This document shows positions 1 through 7,245 of a stretch of DNA of 8,073 nucleotides, in pieces (positions within the stretch are counted from its first letter, which is position 1; the number at the start of each line of letters is the position of its first letter). Position numbers and translations under genes: made by a program. Below the pieces are notes generated by a model. That model was not told the origin of the DNA. It ran no database searches and saw nothing but the letters and a program-made list of their open reading frames with translations. This stretch comes from CAYUAI01 sp964442745. GTDB lineage: Bacteria; Pseudomonadota; Gammaproteobacteria; S012-40. The stretch is taken from NCBI GenBank assembly GCA_964442745.1, contig CAYUAI010000131.1, positions 1 through 8,073 on the forward strand. Direction: 5' to 3'.

Positions 1-2
1 CT

Positions 3-380
3 AAAAGCGCACTCTCTGCCGTCATTTTAGACACCGTGCCCAGCGAGCTAGATGCGAAGGGCAAAGAGCTAAAAAATCAAGCGAAAAATTTGGCAGTGCG
101 TTTTAACAAGCATGGAAAAGCGTATTTTCAATTCATGACGACACCCGGTATTGATCCAACCAATAATATCGCTGAACAAGCGATTCGCTTTATTGTCATT
201 GATCGTTTGGTCACCCAAGGTACTCGAAGTGATCGTGGACGCACGGCGAGTGAAAGAATTTGGACAGTGATTGCCACTTGCGCCATTCAAGGGTGATCCG
301 CTTTTGAGTTTATTCGCGAAGCCGTTTATGCCCATTGGCATAATGAGTCGTCACCTTCCTTGTTACCCGATACTGGGTAA
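3..380 (+). pseudogene. IS66-family transposase, C-terminal fragment with in-frame stop (partial at window edge)
   Basis: The reading frame is open from the window edge, so the 5' part of the gene lies outside. The stretch PTNNIAEQAIR (about 156-188) followed by GTRSDRGRTASERIWTVIATC is the characteristic C-terminal part of IS66 transposases; in that family the Glu in NNxAE is taken as the last acidic catalytic residue, and it is present here. A TGA at 294-296 interrupts the frame where relatives usually read QGR(S/N)xFEF. Past it the same frame continues as SAFEFIREAVYAHWH and ends SLLPDTG at a TAA (378-380), which matches the normal IS66 tail. A single CGA-to-TGA change would explain the break. 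The element is therefore probably inactive. No IS66-type terminal inverted repeat was recognised after 380. A GTG at 36 could be read as a start but is only an internal codon. Confidence 0.88.
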
Positions 381-397
381 ATTAGTTCTGCTTTATC

Positions 398-793
398 TCA
401 ATTCGATTGCATGCTGATTTTTTGATTCGACAATCCTGTTATCCCGTGAACGGTTACCAATTTTTGTTGTTGCATTTTATGTTTTTTAAGGATGTCAAGC
501 GCCTGATTTTTGGCGGTAATCACTAACCAGGATTTGAGTCCATCAACACTTTGTAGCCCGGCCGCTTTATCATAGAGTTTAAAAAAAGTATCCTGCACCA
601 CGTCCCGCGCTTCACTCGGTGGCAAGCCACAACGATTCGCCACATACAGGATCAACCCAAAATACGCCTCATAGACTTTTCGAAAAACGGTGGCATCACC
701 TTTTTTCAGTGATGAAAATTCTTGTTCTGTCAGCACATGATCAGATATCTGCATGAAATTGTCTATTGATTGCCCATCGGCCAAAATAACCAT
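398..793 (-). pseudogene. ECF-type RNA polymerase sigma factor, truncated after region 2
   Basis: The 131-residue product has a clear sigma-70 region 2. Residues 29-52 (LKKGDATVFRKVYEAYFGLI and following) look like region 2.1, SEARDVVQDTFFKLYD (60-75) like region 2.2 with its core-binding face, and GLKSWLVITAKNQALDILKK (85-104) like regions 2.3-2.4, which bind the -10 element. ECF factors are usually about 170-200 residues, with a region 4 helix-turn-helix after a short linker. Here the frame runs only about 26 residues past region 2 and ends at 398, 17 bases from the end of the IS66 frame, so region 4 is missing. I infer loss by IS insertion or a later deletion. Without region 4 it should not recognise a -35 element normally. 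The start at 793 is the longest ATG; the Met at residue 14 is an alternative, and neither has a good ribosome binding site. No anti-sigma or FecR gene is visible beside it. Confidence 0.75.
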
Positions 794-1101
794 GAATCCA
801 ATGGAATCACCTTTATTTTAAGGAGACGACTTGTTATCGATTTTGCCGCCTTTTTTATCTGGCTGATATTAGGATGAGCTACCATATTGATAACTCCCAT
901 GATTTTTTTTAATCCACCATCTTGGCAATTTTCGCCGATTTCTGCGGTTTTGCTCAATCAGACCGGCTAAATCTGACCCAAATCTGTGCGCCAAACAAGG
1001 GAGTTGTTATGTCGTCCATTGCCTAGGCTTTACTGTATAATGTGTTTTACCACAATGATATACTCGAAACACTCAATACCTAAATATCAAGTGTTTCAGG
1101 T
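794..1101. other. Intergenic region between truncated sigma gene and moxR
   Basis: This 308-base stretch lies between two divergently transcribed genes. Its right end holds the probable promoter and inverted repeats of the moxR operon (separate entries). On the minus strand, TTATCA and TAATAT separated by 16 bases lie upstream of the sigma fragment and could be a weak promoter (the reverse complement of roughly 866-893), but both boxes are poor matches. A 64-codon minus-strand frame with a TTG start crosses the left half and overlaps the sigma gene; it resembles nothing I recognise and was not annotated. No RNA gene or mobile-element end was recognised. Confidence 0.5.
1036..1041 (+). promoter_or_regulatory. 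Probable -10 box (TATAAT) of the moxR operon promoter
   Basis: A perfect TATAAT stands 60 bases before the moxR start, in an AT-rich intergenic region and in the right orientation for the three-gene operon. No good -35 hexamer is present at 16-18 bases: the positions around 1012-1018 read TCGTCCA. The promoter may therefore be weak, depend on an activator, or use another sigma factor. Transcription would start near 1047-1049, giving a leader of about 54 bases. Confidence 0.5.
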
Positions 1102-1103
1102 AT
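1066..1103 (+). promoter_or_regulatory. Overlapping inverted repeats covering the moxR translation start
   Basis: Two perfect inverted repeats interleave here. GAAACACT (1066-1073) pairs with AGTGTTTC (1090-1097). ATACCT (1076-1081) pairs with AGGTAT (1098-1103), which contains the only Shine-Dalgarno-like AGG and the first two bases of the moxR start codon. A further copy, GTGTTT at 1042-1047 just after the -10 box, can also pair with AAACAC (1067-1072). The repeats could form alternative mRNA hairpins controlling moxR translation, or be a protein-binding operator near the transcription start. The sequence does not decide between these. Confidence 0.4.
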
Positions 1104-2073
1104 GTCTATCGCTATTCCATCAACCGAGAACATCAATTTGAAAAACGCCCGTGATCAATATTTGTTAATACAGGACAGCATTGAGACTGTCATCAAAGGG
1201 CAATCCCATACTATTCGTTTGTTGTTAGCGGCATTGGTGAGTGGTGGTCATGTGTTATTGGAGGATTATCCTGGCACAGGAAAAACCACCTTAGCTAAGG
1301 TGTTGGCCAAGGTGGTAGCTGCGGATTTTAAGCGTATTCAATTTACCCCCGATTTGTTACCCACCGATGTGGTCGGTTTGTCCGTATACAATCCGCGAGA
1401 GCAAATTTTTTCGTTACACAAAGGGCCGGTATTTACTAATATATTGCTGGCGGATGAAATTAATCGGGCTTCACCGCGCACCCAGTCGGCATTGTTGGAA
1501 TCCATGGCGGAAGCTCAGGTGACCATCGAAGGAGAAACGCATCGCTTGGATGAGGTATTTTTTGTGATTGCCACCCAAAACCCGGTGGAATCCCATGGCA
1601 CCTATCCTTTGCCAGAGGCGCAAATGGATCGTTTTGCTTTACAGCTTTCTTTGGGTTATGTTAGCCAACAAACCGAAATTGAGATTGTTCGTACTTCATC
1701 GGCGTTGTCTTCACGATTAGCAATGTCGGCGTGTGTTGATACGGCCGGTCTACTTCGTCTTAGGCAGTTGGCGCAGGCGATTCAGGTGAGTGATGAACTC
1801 ACGGAATACATTGTCACACTGGTGGCAAAAACCCGTGAATGGCCAGGTGTTAAATTGGGGGCGAGTTTGCGAGCGTCGATGGTATTGAAGCAAATCTCCC
1901 AAGCCTTAGCGATGTTTGCCGGGCAGTCTTTTGTGACGCCTGAGTTGATTCAAGAATCGGCGGTGGTTGTGATTGCGCATCGCTTAATGCTTGACCCTCA
2001 AGCCCAATTTTCAGGGAAAACGAATCAATCCGTGGTGCGGGAAATCATTGAAGCCACGCCGGTTCCTGGATAA
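1102..2073 (+). CDS. MoxR-family AAA+ ATPase
   Basis: This 323-residue protein has the full set of MoxR motifs: Walker A DYPGTGKT (55-62), the pore/h2-type segment FTPDLLPTDVVG (81-92), Walker B ILLADEINR (114-122), sensor 1 FFVIATQNP (153-161), PLPEAQMDRF (169-178) with the arginine-finger region, and sensor 2 in GASLRAS (253-259), followed by the lid domain. Length is typical of the family. MoxR proteins are cytoplasmic ATPases that act as chaperones or remodellers for membrane or periplasmic partners, usually encoded beside DUF58/VWA proteins, as here. The start at 1102 is forced: a TAA lies in frame at 1081-1083 with no other start codon between. Its only SD-like sequence, AGG at 1098-1100, is one base from the ATG, which is too close to be normal. 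It is first in an operon with the next two genes. The client protein is unknown. Confidence 0.95.
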   Translation: MSIAIPSTENINLKNARDQYLLIQDSIETVIKGQSHTIRLLLAALVSGGHVLLEDYPGTGKTTLAKVLAKVVAADFKRIQFTPDLLPTDVVGLSVYNPREQIFSLHKGPVFTNILLADEINRASPRTQSALLESMAEAQVTIEGETHRLDEVFFVIATQNPVESHGTYPLPEAQMDRFALQLSLGYVSQQTEIEIVRTSSALSSRLAMSACVDTAGLLRLRQLAQAIQVSDELTEYIVTLVAKTREWPGVKLGASLRASMVLKQISQALAMFAGQSFVTPELIQESAVVVIAHRLMLDPQAQFSGKTNQSVVREIIEATPVPG

Positions 2074-2082
2074 TGAAATGAC

Positions 2083-3432
2083 ATGCGCAAGCGTTTAGAT
2101 CAGCTTTTGTGGCGCAGTTATCGGCGCCTAACTACATTTTCTTATGGATGGCGGCGACGTTTTACCCCGATAGGTAAACTCATCTTGGGACTGATGCTGA
2201 TCTGTGCCTTGATTGGCATTGATATGAGTTCGGCACTCAGTTATCAGTTGTTCGTGGTGAGCTTCCTATTAATATTGATGGCGATATTAAATAGCCGACG
2301 ATTAAATGTCGAGTTTAAGGTTGAGCGCCATTTACCGAAATACGCGACGGTTGCTGTGCCGTTGACTTATCAACTGACGCTGTGCAATTTGACGCAAGAC
2401 TGCTTTGAGCGATTATTGGTGCTGGATATTTTGCGCGCCCCCCGGCCTGACTTTGATTATTTTCATGAGGTTCAAGAGCCAAAACAGGCGACTAATAATA
2501 TCTTCGATCGGTTTTTTCGTTATCCTCGTTGGCGATGGATGGTACAACAAAACACCTTGGCGGATATTTCGTTGGAGGCGTTACCTCGTTTCGCGGCGCG
2601 GCAATGCGTTCATGTGACGATCACCCTTACCCCTAAGCGTCGCGGGGTATTGCAGTTCACTGGTCTTGAGCTTTTTCAGCCAGATAGTCTGGGTATTTTT
2701 TGCACCAATCAACGCCTAGATTGTACGCAGTCCATGGTGATTTTACCCAAGCGGTATCGTATACCGAGGTTACATTTTCCCGGTCGGCGGCAACATAATT
2801 TAGGTGGGTTTTCCCAGGCCAATTCCGTGGCTGATGCGGAGGAATGTGTTTCATTGAGAGAGTATCGGCCGGGCGATAGTATGCGTCGCATTCATTGGAA
2901 AAGCTGGGCGAAAACCAATCAACCTATCGTTAAGCAATATCAAGAGGAGTATTTTTCTCGTTATGGTTTAATTTTAGATACGTTTGGCGATGAAACGAGA
3001 CAGGATGCATTTGAAGAGGCTGTTTCATTAGCTTCATCATTTATTTATTCGTTATCTTCTGAGGACTCGTTTATTGATTTAATGTTTGTGACTAATCAGG
3101 CGTATCATTATACCTCGGGACGGGGAACTGGTCAGCCGGTCTCGTTGTTAGAAGTGCTGGCTTCGGTTACGCCAAGTGATGCAACAGATTTCAACCAGTT
3201 ATCCACCACAATCGGCAGTAATTTAGGTATTTTAAGCGGCGCGATATTGATTTTTATTGATTGGGAGAAAAAACGGCAACAACTGTTACAACGATTACGC
3301 CAGCACCGCATTCCATACCGAGTGTTTGTGATTGTTTCAGCTCAGGCGCCTTTCACTGATTCGATGCTAATTGATGAGCATGTCACTTGCCTGGACGTCG
3401 GCAATATCCAGGCGGGGTTGATGGAAACATGA
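2083..3432 (+). CDS. DUF58 domain membrane protein, partner of MoxR
   Basis: The 449-residue product begins with a basic segment, then two hydrophobic helices at about 29-46 and 53-69, and a large soluble part. The DUF58 signature is clear: SLREYRPGDSMRRIHWKSWA (257-276) followed by TNQPIVKQYQEE. It precedes a VWA-like fold from about residue 293 (YGLILDTFGDE). The usual metal-binding DxSxS of VWA domains is not intact (DTFGD at 299-303), as is often so in DUF58 proteins. In this family the protein sits in the inner membrane and is thought to work with the MoxR ATPase; its biochemical role is not established. It starts 9 bases after the moxR stop, directly preceded by an in-frame TGA that fixes the start. 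No strong ribosome binding site is seen, so translation is probably coupled to moxR. Its stop overlaps the next start as ATGA. Confidence 0.92.
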   Translation: MRKRLDQLLWRSYRRLTTFSYGWRRRFTPIGKLILGLMLICALIGIDMSSALSYQLFVVSFLLILMAILNSRRLNVEFKVERHLPKYATVAVPLTYQLTLCNLTQDCFERLLVLDILRAPRPDFDYFHEVQEPKQATNNIFDRFFRYPRWRWMVQQNTLADISLEALPRFAARQCVHVTITLTPKRRGVLQFTGLELFQPDSLGIFCTNQRLDCTQSMVILPKRYRIPRLHFPGRRQHNLGGFSQANSVADAEECVSLREYRPGDSMRRIHWKSWAKTNQPIVKQYQEEYFSRYGLILDTFGDETRQDAFEEAVSLASSFIYSLSSEDSFIDLMFVTNQAYHYTSGRGTGQPVSLLEVLASVTPSDATDFNQLSTTIGSNLGILSGAILIFIDWEKKRQQLLQRLRQHRIPYRVFVIVSAQAPFTDSMLIDEHVTCLDVGNIQAGLMET

Positions 3433-5438
3433 TATCGGTATCACGCCTGGTGCCACCGCCAAACTATTTAATCAGCTCGACGTTGATATTTTGGGGATAT
3501 CAAAGTGGATTGTTGGTTTGGGCGATGGGGATGGCGGTGCTGTTCGAGCTGCGTTCATGGATTGATTGGCGTCGTCAGTTAACCGATAGCGAGTTTTATC
3601 AACTCGGTAATTTTTGTACCGCTATTTTTTTGTGCATCGTGGTGTTGGCATTTATCATTGATCAACAACGTTTGTTTATCCATCAAGTGATTTTGTGGTT
3701 GCCTCTTGTTTTTTATCCATTATTGCTCGGTGAATATTATAGTGATCGGCAGGCCACGCCTTTAGGCGCATTGATATATAGCTTTCGCAAAAAAAATATT
3801 TCATCAGTATTTCATGTTCGGTTGGGTTATGTCTATTTTTCGGTGTGTCTGTTGGCGGCGAGTACCGCTAATCAGTTATCCAGTGATGTGTTTTTTATGG
3901 TGTTGATGATGCTCATTGGTTGGGGCTTGTGGGCGATTAAACCGATCGATGTGACAGCCTTTCGCTGGAGTTTAATTTTTTCGATCGTGATGGCATTGGC
4001 TTATGCTGGGCAGCTGGGTTTAATACGCTTAAACCAGCAGTTTCAGGCCTGGTCCAACGAGTATTTGGATAGCTTGTTCCAAAGTCAGCGAGATCCACTA
4101 CGCAGTCGCACGGCGATGGGGGCGATTGGTGAACTTAAGTTATCAAACAAAATTGTCATGCGCATTAAAACTAACCATCGCCAGCCGATTTTATTGCAAG
4201 AAGCGGTGTATGATGTCTTTTATGATAATCATTGGTTGAGCCGTCAACGAAAATTTAATGGGCTGATTCAACAACCGGGTGAGAACCGGTGGTTTTTATC
4301 GACAGCGCTGGAGGATAGTTTACACAGCACGTTAACGATTCATCGATCGACGGATGGTAATCAAAGTTTGTTAGCGAGGCCATTGGCGGTCTCAGAAGTT
4401 TTTACACCGACAGCGATTGTATTATCAATGAATCACATGGGTACGATCAGGGCTGAGCCCACCCCTGGCTTGTTTAAATACCATATTAGATATTCTCTGA
4501 AATCTGCCAGTCTGGTTAACGAAAATCAATGGATCGCCGAATCAAGTGATTTGAGAATACCGAAATCCTATCAAACGGCTGTGACAGCGATTCATGAATC
4601 CTTGGGTTTCGATCGATTAGACAGTGACGATGTGATTAACGCGCTGGCCGACTATTTTTCGATAAACTATCGGTATTCCTTGTATCAAACAAGACGGGCG
4701 GATAAGACTCTGGCACTGAATGAATTTTTAGAAAAAACACATCGCGGGCATTGTGAGTTTTTTGCCAGTGCCACGGTATTGTTATTACGATCGGCAGGTA
4801 TTCCAACGCGATATGTGGTGGGTTATGCGGCATCGGAGTATGATGAGCGTGATCAACTGTTTATTGTACGGGCACGCGATAGCCATGCTTGGGCACAGGC
4901 GTATGTGAATGATCGATGGATCAATGTGGATAATACCCCGAGTATTTGGTTTGAAGCAGAGCGAGAAACGGCCTCATTATTTGAGCCCATCACCGATGCA
5001 TTGTCACGCTTATATTATCATTTTCGTTTGTGGCAGGGGGCTAACAGTGAGCCAGGTCTGAATGTCTACTGGGTTGTTTTCGGGTTGCTGTTGGCCTCGA
5101 TTATTTTGTTACGTAATCAAAGGAAAAGTCGATGGTTTAAACGCCATTCGTCTGTTTTGTCTGCGCCCGTGAGTCAAACATTATTACCTTATGAGTCCGT
5201 CATGCAGCAGGTGATTTTAACTGCCAGTGTTGAGGGGATTGTTCGTCAAGCCCATGAACCGTTGTTGCATTGGCAACAACGGTTTGCGTTAGCCACCGCG
5301 GAGGCTTCGAAAAGTGCTGCATTAAAAGAGATCATACAACTGTATTATCAATTGCGTTTTGACTCAAATGGGTCGACTGAAGCTCTATTGAGGCGATTTT
5401 ATCATCAAGCTGATCGTTGGTTAAGTGGTGGGGGATAA
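3429..5438 (+). CDS. TgpA-like membrane protein with transglutaminase-like domain
   Basis: The 669-residue product (from 3429) has about six N-terminal hydrophobic helices (roughly 13-40, 61-78, 82-100, 132-146, 154-171, 178-200; DUF3488/TgpA_N type). A long extracytoplasmic part follows, with a transglutaminase-like core, then one helix at about 546-562 and a C-terminal tail of about 100 residues (DUF4129-like). The catalytic triad is visible: Cys442 in HRGHCEFFA, His486 in RDSHAWAQAY, Asp501 in NVDNTPS. DPLRSRTAMGAIGELKLS (about 222-239) is the conserved segment just after the helices in TgpA relatives. The topology puts the transglutaminase domain in the periplasm and the tail in the cytoplasm, near MoxR. 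Pseudomonas aeruginosa TgpA, the named relative, is reported to be essential; its substrate is unsettled. I chose 3429 over the upstream 3387 start because it gives the ATGA overlap with the DUF58 gene and places the first helix normally. It is last in the operon. Confidence 0.92.
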   Translation: MISVSRLVPPPNYLISSTLIFWGYQSGLLVWAMGMAVLFELRSWIDWRRQLTDSEFYQLGNFCTAIFLCIVVLAFIIDQQRLFIHQVILWLPLVFYPLLLGEYYSDRQATPLGALIYSFRKKNISSVFHVRLGYVYFSVCLLAASTANQLSSDVFFMVLMMLIGWGLWAIKPIDVTAFRWSLIFSIVMALAYAGQLGLIRLNQQFQAWSNEYLDSLFQSQRDPLRSRTAMGAIGELKLSNKIVMRIKTNHRQPILLQEAVYDVFYDNHWLSRQRKFNGLIQQPGENRWFLSTALEDSLHSTLTIHRSTDGNQSLLARPLAVSEVFTPTAIVLSMNHMGTIRAEPTPGLFKYHIRYSLKSASLVNENQWIAESSDLRIPKSYQTAVTAIHESLGFDRLDSDDVINALADYFSINYRYSLYQTRRADKTLALNEFLEKTHRGHCEFFASATVLLLRSAGIPTRYVVGYAASEYDERDQLFIVRARDSHAWAQAYVNDRWINVDNTPSIWFEAERETASLFEPITDALSRLYYHFRLWQGANSEPGLNVYWVVFGLLLASIILLRNQRKSRWFKRHSSVLSAPVSQTLLPYESVMQQVILTASVEGIVRQAHEPLLHWQQRFALATAEASKSAALKEIIQLYYQLRFDSNGSTEALLRRFYHQADRWLSGGG

Positions 5439-5452
5439 TCATTTTCTCCACC
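5427..5452. terminator. Hairpin between convergent genes, possible weak terminator
   Basis: GGTGGGGGA (5427-5435) can pair with TTCTCCACC (5444-5452) in a 9-bp stem with two G-U pairs and an 8-base loop. The loop begins with the TAA stop of the transglutaminase gene. It lies in the 19-base gap between that gene and leuA, which converge. Neither strand has a good T-tract after the stem (TAATCTCAT on plus), so intrinsic termination would be poor. It may only slow read-through. Confidence 0.3.
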
Positions 5453-5457
5453 TAATC

Positions 5458-7143
5458 TCATCCATGTAAAGTCCGTATCGCTTCATTTGCTACCACCACC
5501 TGCTGTCGGTTTAACGCCGATAGGGTGGCTTTCAGTGAGGCACTGACTGTATCGTGATCAAAGGCGGCCCCCGAGCAGGTTTGATCATTGATACTGAGTT
5601 GGACATAGGCGATGGCTTCGGCGTTAGTGCCCGACTCCATGGCATGTTCGTGATAGTCGATCACTTGTGCTTGCTGGCCGGAATATTGATTCCAAGCATG
5701 GATGAAGGCGGAGATTGTGCCTTTGCCTTGACCGTGTAATACGTGGTTGCGGCCTTTGTCATTGAGGCTGACTTCGATGATGTCGTGCTCACGGCGATCG
5801 AGTCGATAACCTAGCAGAGCGACTGGGGTTTGATCTGCCACAAAATGCTGTATAAATAAAGTATAAATCGCTGTGCTGTCGATTTCACCGGTATGGTTTT
5901 CCGTGGCTTGCTGCACGTGTTTGGCGAGTTCGATTTGTATCCAGCGTGGTAAGTACAGGCCATAGTCACGCTCTAAGACAAAGGCCATACCAGCCTTACC
6001 GGATTGACTATTGACCCGTACGATAGCTTGATAATCGCGACCAAGATCTTTGGGATTGATGGGCAAGTAAGCCACTTGCCAGGGTTCATCGGTGTGTTGT
6101 TGCTTGAGACATTTTCGAATGGCATCTTGATGGCTGCCGGAGAAGGCGGTATACACTAATTCACCGATCCAAGGATGGCGAGCATGTACTGGCATGTTAG
6201 TACAGGCAGTGACCACGTCAATGATTTCGCTGGGATTGGATAAATCTAATTCCGGGTCAATCCCTTGACTATAGAGATTCATTGCCATAATGATAATATC
6301 CATGTTGCCGGTTCGTTCTCCGTTACCTAACAAGGTACCTTCAACCCGGTTTGCACCGGCTAATAAAGCCAGCTCGGCAGAGGCGACGGCGCTGCCGCGA
6401 TCATTATGGGTGTGAACCGATAGAATAAGACTGTCTCGGCGACTAATGTGAGTGCTAAAGTATTCCACTTGATCGGCAAACACATTGGGTGTTGTTACTT
6501 CAACCGTCGATGGCAAATTAATAATGCACGGTTTATCCGGGGTGGGTTGCCAGATGTCTAATACGGCTTCACATATCTCGACCGCATAATCCATTTCAGT
6601 GCTGGTAAAACTTTCCGGTGAGTATTCAAACTGCCAGTCCGTTTCAGGGTATTTTTCAGCCTCGACCTTTAGTAATCGGGCACCTTCTCTAGCAATATCG
6701 GTCACACCATGGCGATCGAGACCAAAAACGCGCTCACGTTGCACTGTAGAGGTAGAGTTATAGACATGGACGATGGCACGCTTTACGCCTTGTAATGCCT
6801 GGAAGGTGCGGCTAATTAACGTCTCTCGGGCTTGCACTAATACTTGTACCGTCACCTCATCGGGGATCTGATTTTCATCAATGAGCCAGCGTAAAAAATC
6901 GTAATCGGGTTGGCTGGCAGAGGGAAAACCCACCTCAATTTCTTTGAAACCCAGTTTGACCAATAGCGCCCACAACTGTTGTTTTTGTTCGACGGTCATT
7001 GGGTTTATCAGGGCTTGATTGCCATCGCGCAAGTCAACACTTGCCCAGCGTGGCGCCTGGGTGATGGTATGTTGAGGCCATTGTCGTTGCTGAAGTGCCA
7101 CGGTTGACGTGGGACGATATTTATTGTGGTCAAACGACGTCAT
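5458..7143 (-). CDS. leuA: 2-isopropylmalate synthase (type 2 LeuA)
   Basis: LeuA condenses acetyl-CoA with 2-oxoisovalerate to give 2-isopropylmalate, the committed step of leucine synthesis in the cytosol. The 561-residue length and the N-terminal NKYRP...ITQAPRWASVDLRDGNQAL pattern fit the longer type 2 enzymes rather than the roughly 515-520-residue enterobacterial type. The TIM-barrel catalytic domain spans about 32-305, with the first signature DLRDGNQAL (37-45; Arg39 and metal ligand Asp40) and the second SVHTHNDRGSAVASAE (242-257), whose His244 and His246 bind the divalent metal. GNGERTGN (273-280) is also conserved. A linker is followed by the C-terminal leucine-binding regulatory domain at about 430-555. 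Everything looks intact. A good AAGGA ribosome site (7152-7156) sits 8 bases before the ATG. No other leu gene is next to it. It is divergent from an Lrp-type regulator across a structured leader. Confidence 0.97.
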   Translation of the reverse strand: MTSFDHNKYRPTSTVALQQRQWPQHTITQAPRWASVDLRDGNQALINPMTVEQKQQLWALLVKLGFKEIEVGFPSASQPDYDFLRWLIDENQIPDEVTVQVLVQARETLISRTFQALQGVKRAIVHVYNSTSTVQRERVFGLDRHGVTDIAREGARLLKVEAEKYPETDWQFEYSPESFTSTEMDYAVEICEAVLDIWQPTPDKPCIINLPSTVEVTTPNVFADQVEYFSTHISRRDSLILSVHTHNDRGSAVASAELALLAGANRVEGTLLGNGERTGNMDIIIMAMNLYSQGIDPELDLSNPSEIIDVVTACTNMPVHARHPWIGELVYTAFSGSHQDAIRKCLKQQHTDEPWQVAYLPINPKDLGRDYQAIVRVNSQSGKAGMAFVLERDYGLYLPRWIQIELAKHVQQATENHTGEIDSTAIYTLFIQHFVADQTPVALLGYRLDRREHDIIEVSLNDKGRNHVLHGQGKGTISAFIHAWNQYSGQQAQVIDYHEHAMESGTNAEAIAYVQLSINDQTCSGAAFDHDTVSASLKATLSALNRQQVVVANEAIRTLHG

Positions 7144-7163
7144 GTTTTTTTTCCTTATTAGTC

Positions 7164-7201
7164 TCTGCCTAACTCACCGAATATCTGACGAGCCAGGCAG
7201 A
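7164..7201 (-). promoter_or_regulatory. Strong hairpin just before the leuA ribosome binding site
   Basis: Read on the leuA strand, the bases from 7201 down to 7187 can pair with those from 7178 down to 7164 in an uninterrupted 15-bp stem (four G-U pairs) with the 8-base loop AGATATTC. It begins CTGCCTGGCTC and ends GAGTTAGGCAG. It finishes seven bases before the AAGGA of leuA. The bases after the stem (GACTAATAAGG) are not T-rich, so it is not a standard intrinsic terminator. Its 5' arm is shared with an alternative helix at 7188-7231. Confidence 0.5.
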
Positions 7202-7231
7202 TCGTGATTAAATTGACCTGTGTCGGCTCGC
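7188..7231 (-). promoter_or_regulatory. Alternative, mutually exclusive helix in the leuA leader
   Basis: On the leuA strand, GCGAGCC (7231-7225) can pair with GGCTCGT (7194-7188), and inside it CAGGTC (7220-7215) with GATCTG (7203-7198), leaving an 11-base AT-rich loop and a small internal loop. Together this makes about 13 pairs. The 3' arm uses the same bases as the 5' arm of the hairpin at 7164-7201, so only one of the two can form. This is the arrangement seen in attenuators and riboswitches, but pairing potential is all that is shown here. Confidence 0.4.
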
Positions 7232-7245
7232 TCCTCCGGTATCGG

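Noticed and set aside
294..296. UGA recoding (selenocysteine or Trp) in the transposase
   Set aside because: UGA is used as a normal stop by the DUF58 and leuA genes, and the expected residue at this place is Arg. A point mutation is simpler.
69..341. Minus-strand ORF of 90 codons across the IS66 fragment
   Set aside because: It is the antisense shadow of the transposase frame, whose motifs are clear on the plus strand.
763..957. 64-codon minus-strand ORF upstream of the sigma fragment
   Set aside because: TTG start, no recognisable domain, overlaps the sigma gene start in another frame, and looks like a chance frame.
1066..1103. H-type pseudoknot at the moxR start
   Set aside because: The two stems interleave, but the 2-base and 0-base connectors are too short to span them, so alternative hairpins are more likely than a pseudoknot.
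3387..3428. Longer N-terminus for the transglutaminase-like protein
   Set aside because: It would overlap the DUF58 gene by 46 bases and add 14 residues without a recognisable feature. The ATG at 3429 gives the common ATGA overlap.
1102..5438. Phage-defence or toxin interpretation of the MoxR/VWA-like operon
   Set aside because: The gene order and the transglutaminase membrane protein match the common housekeeping MoxR-DUF58-TgpA arrangement, and no nuclease or effector domain is present.
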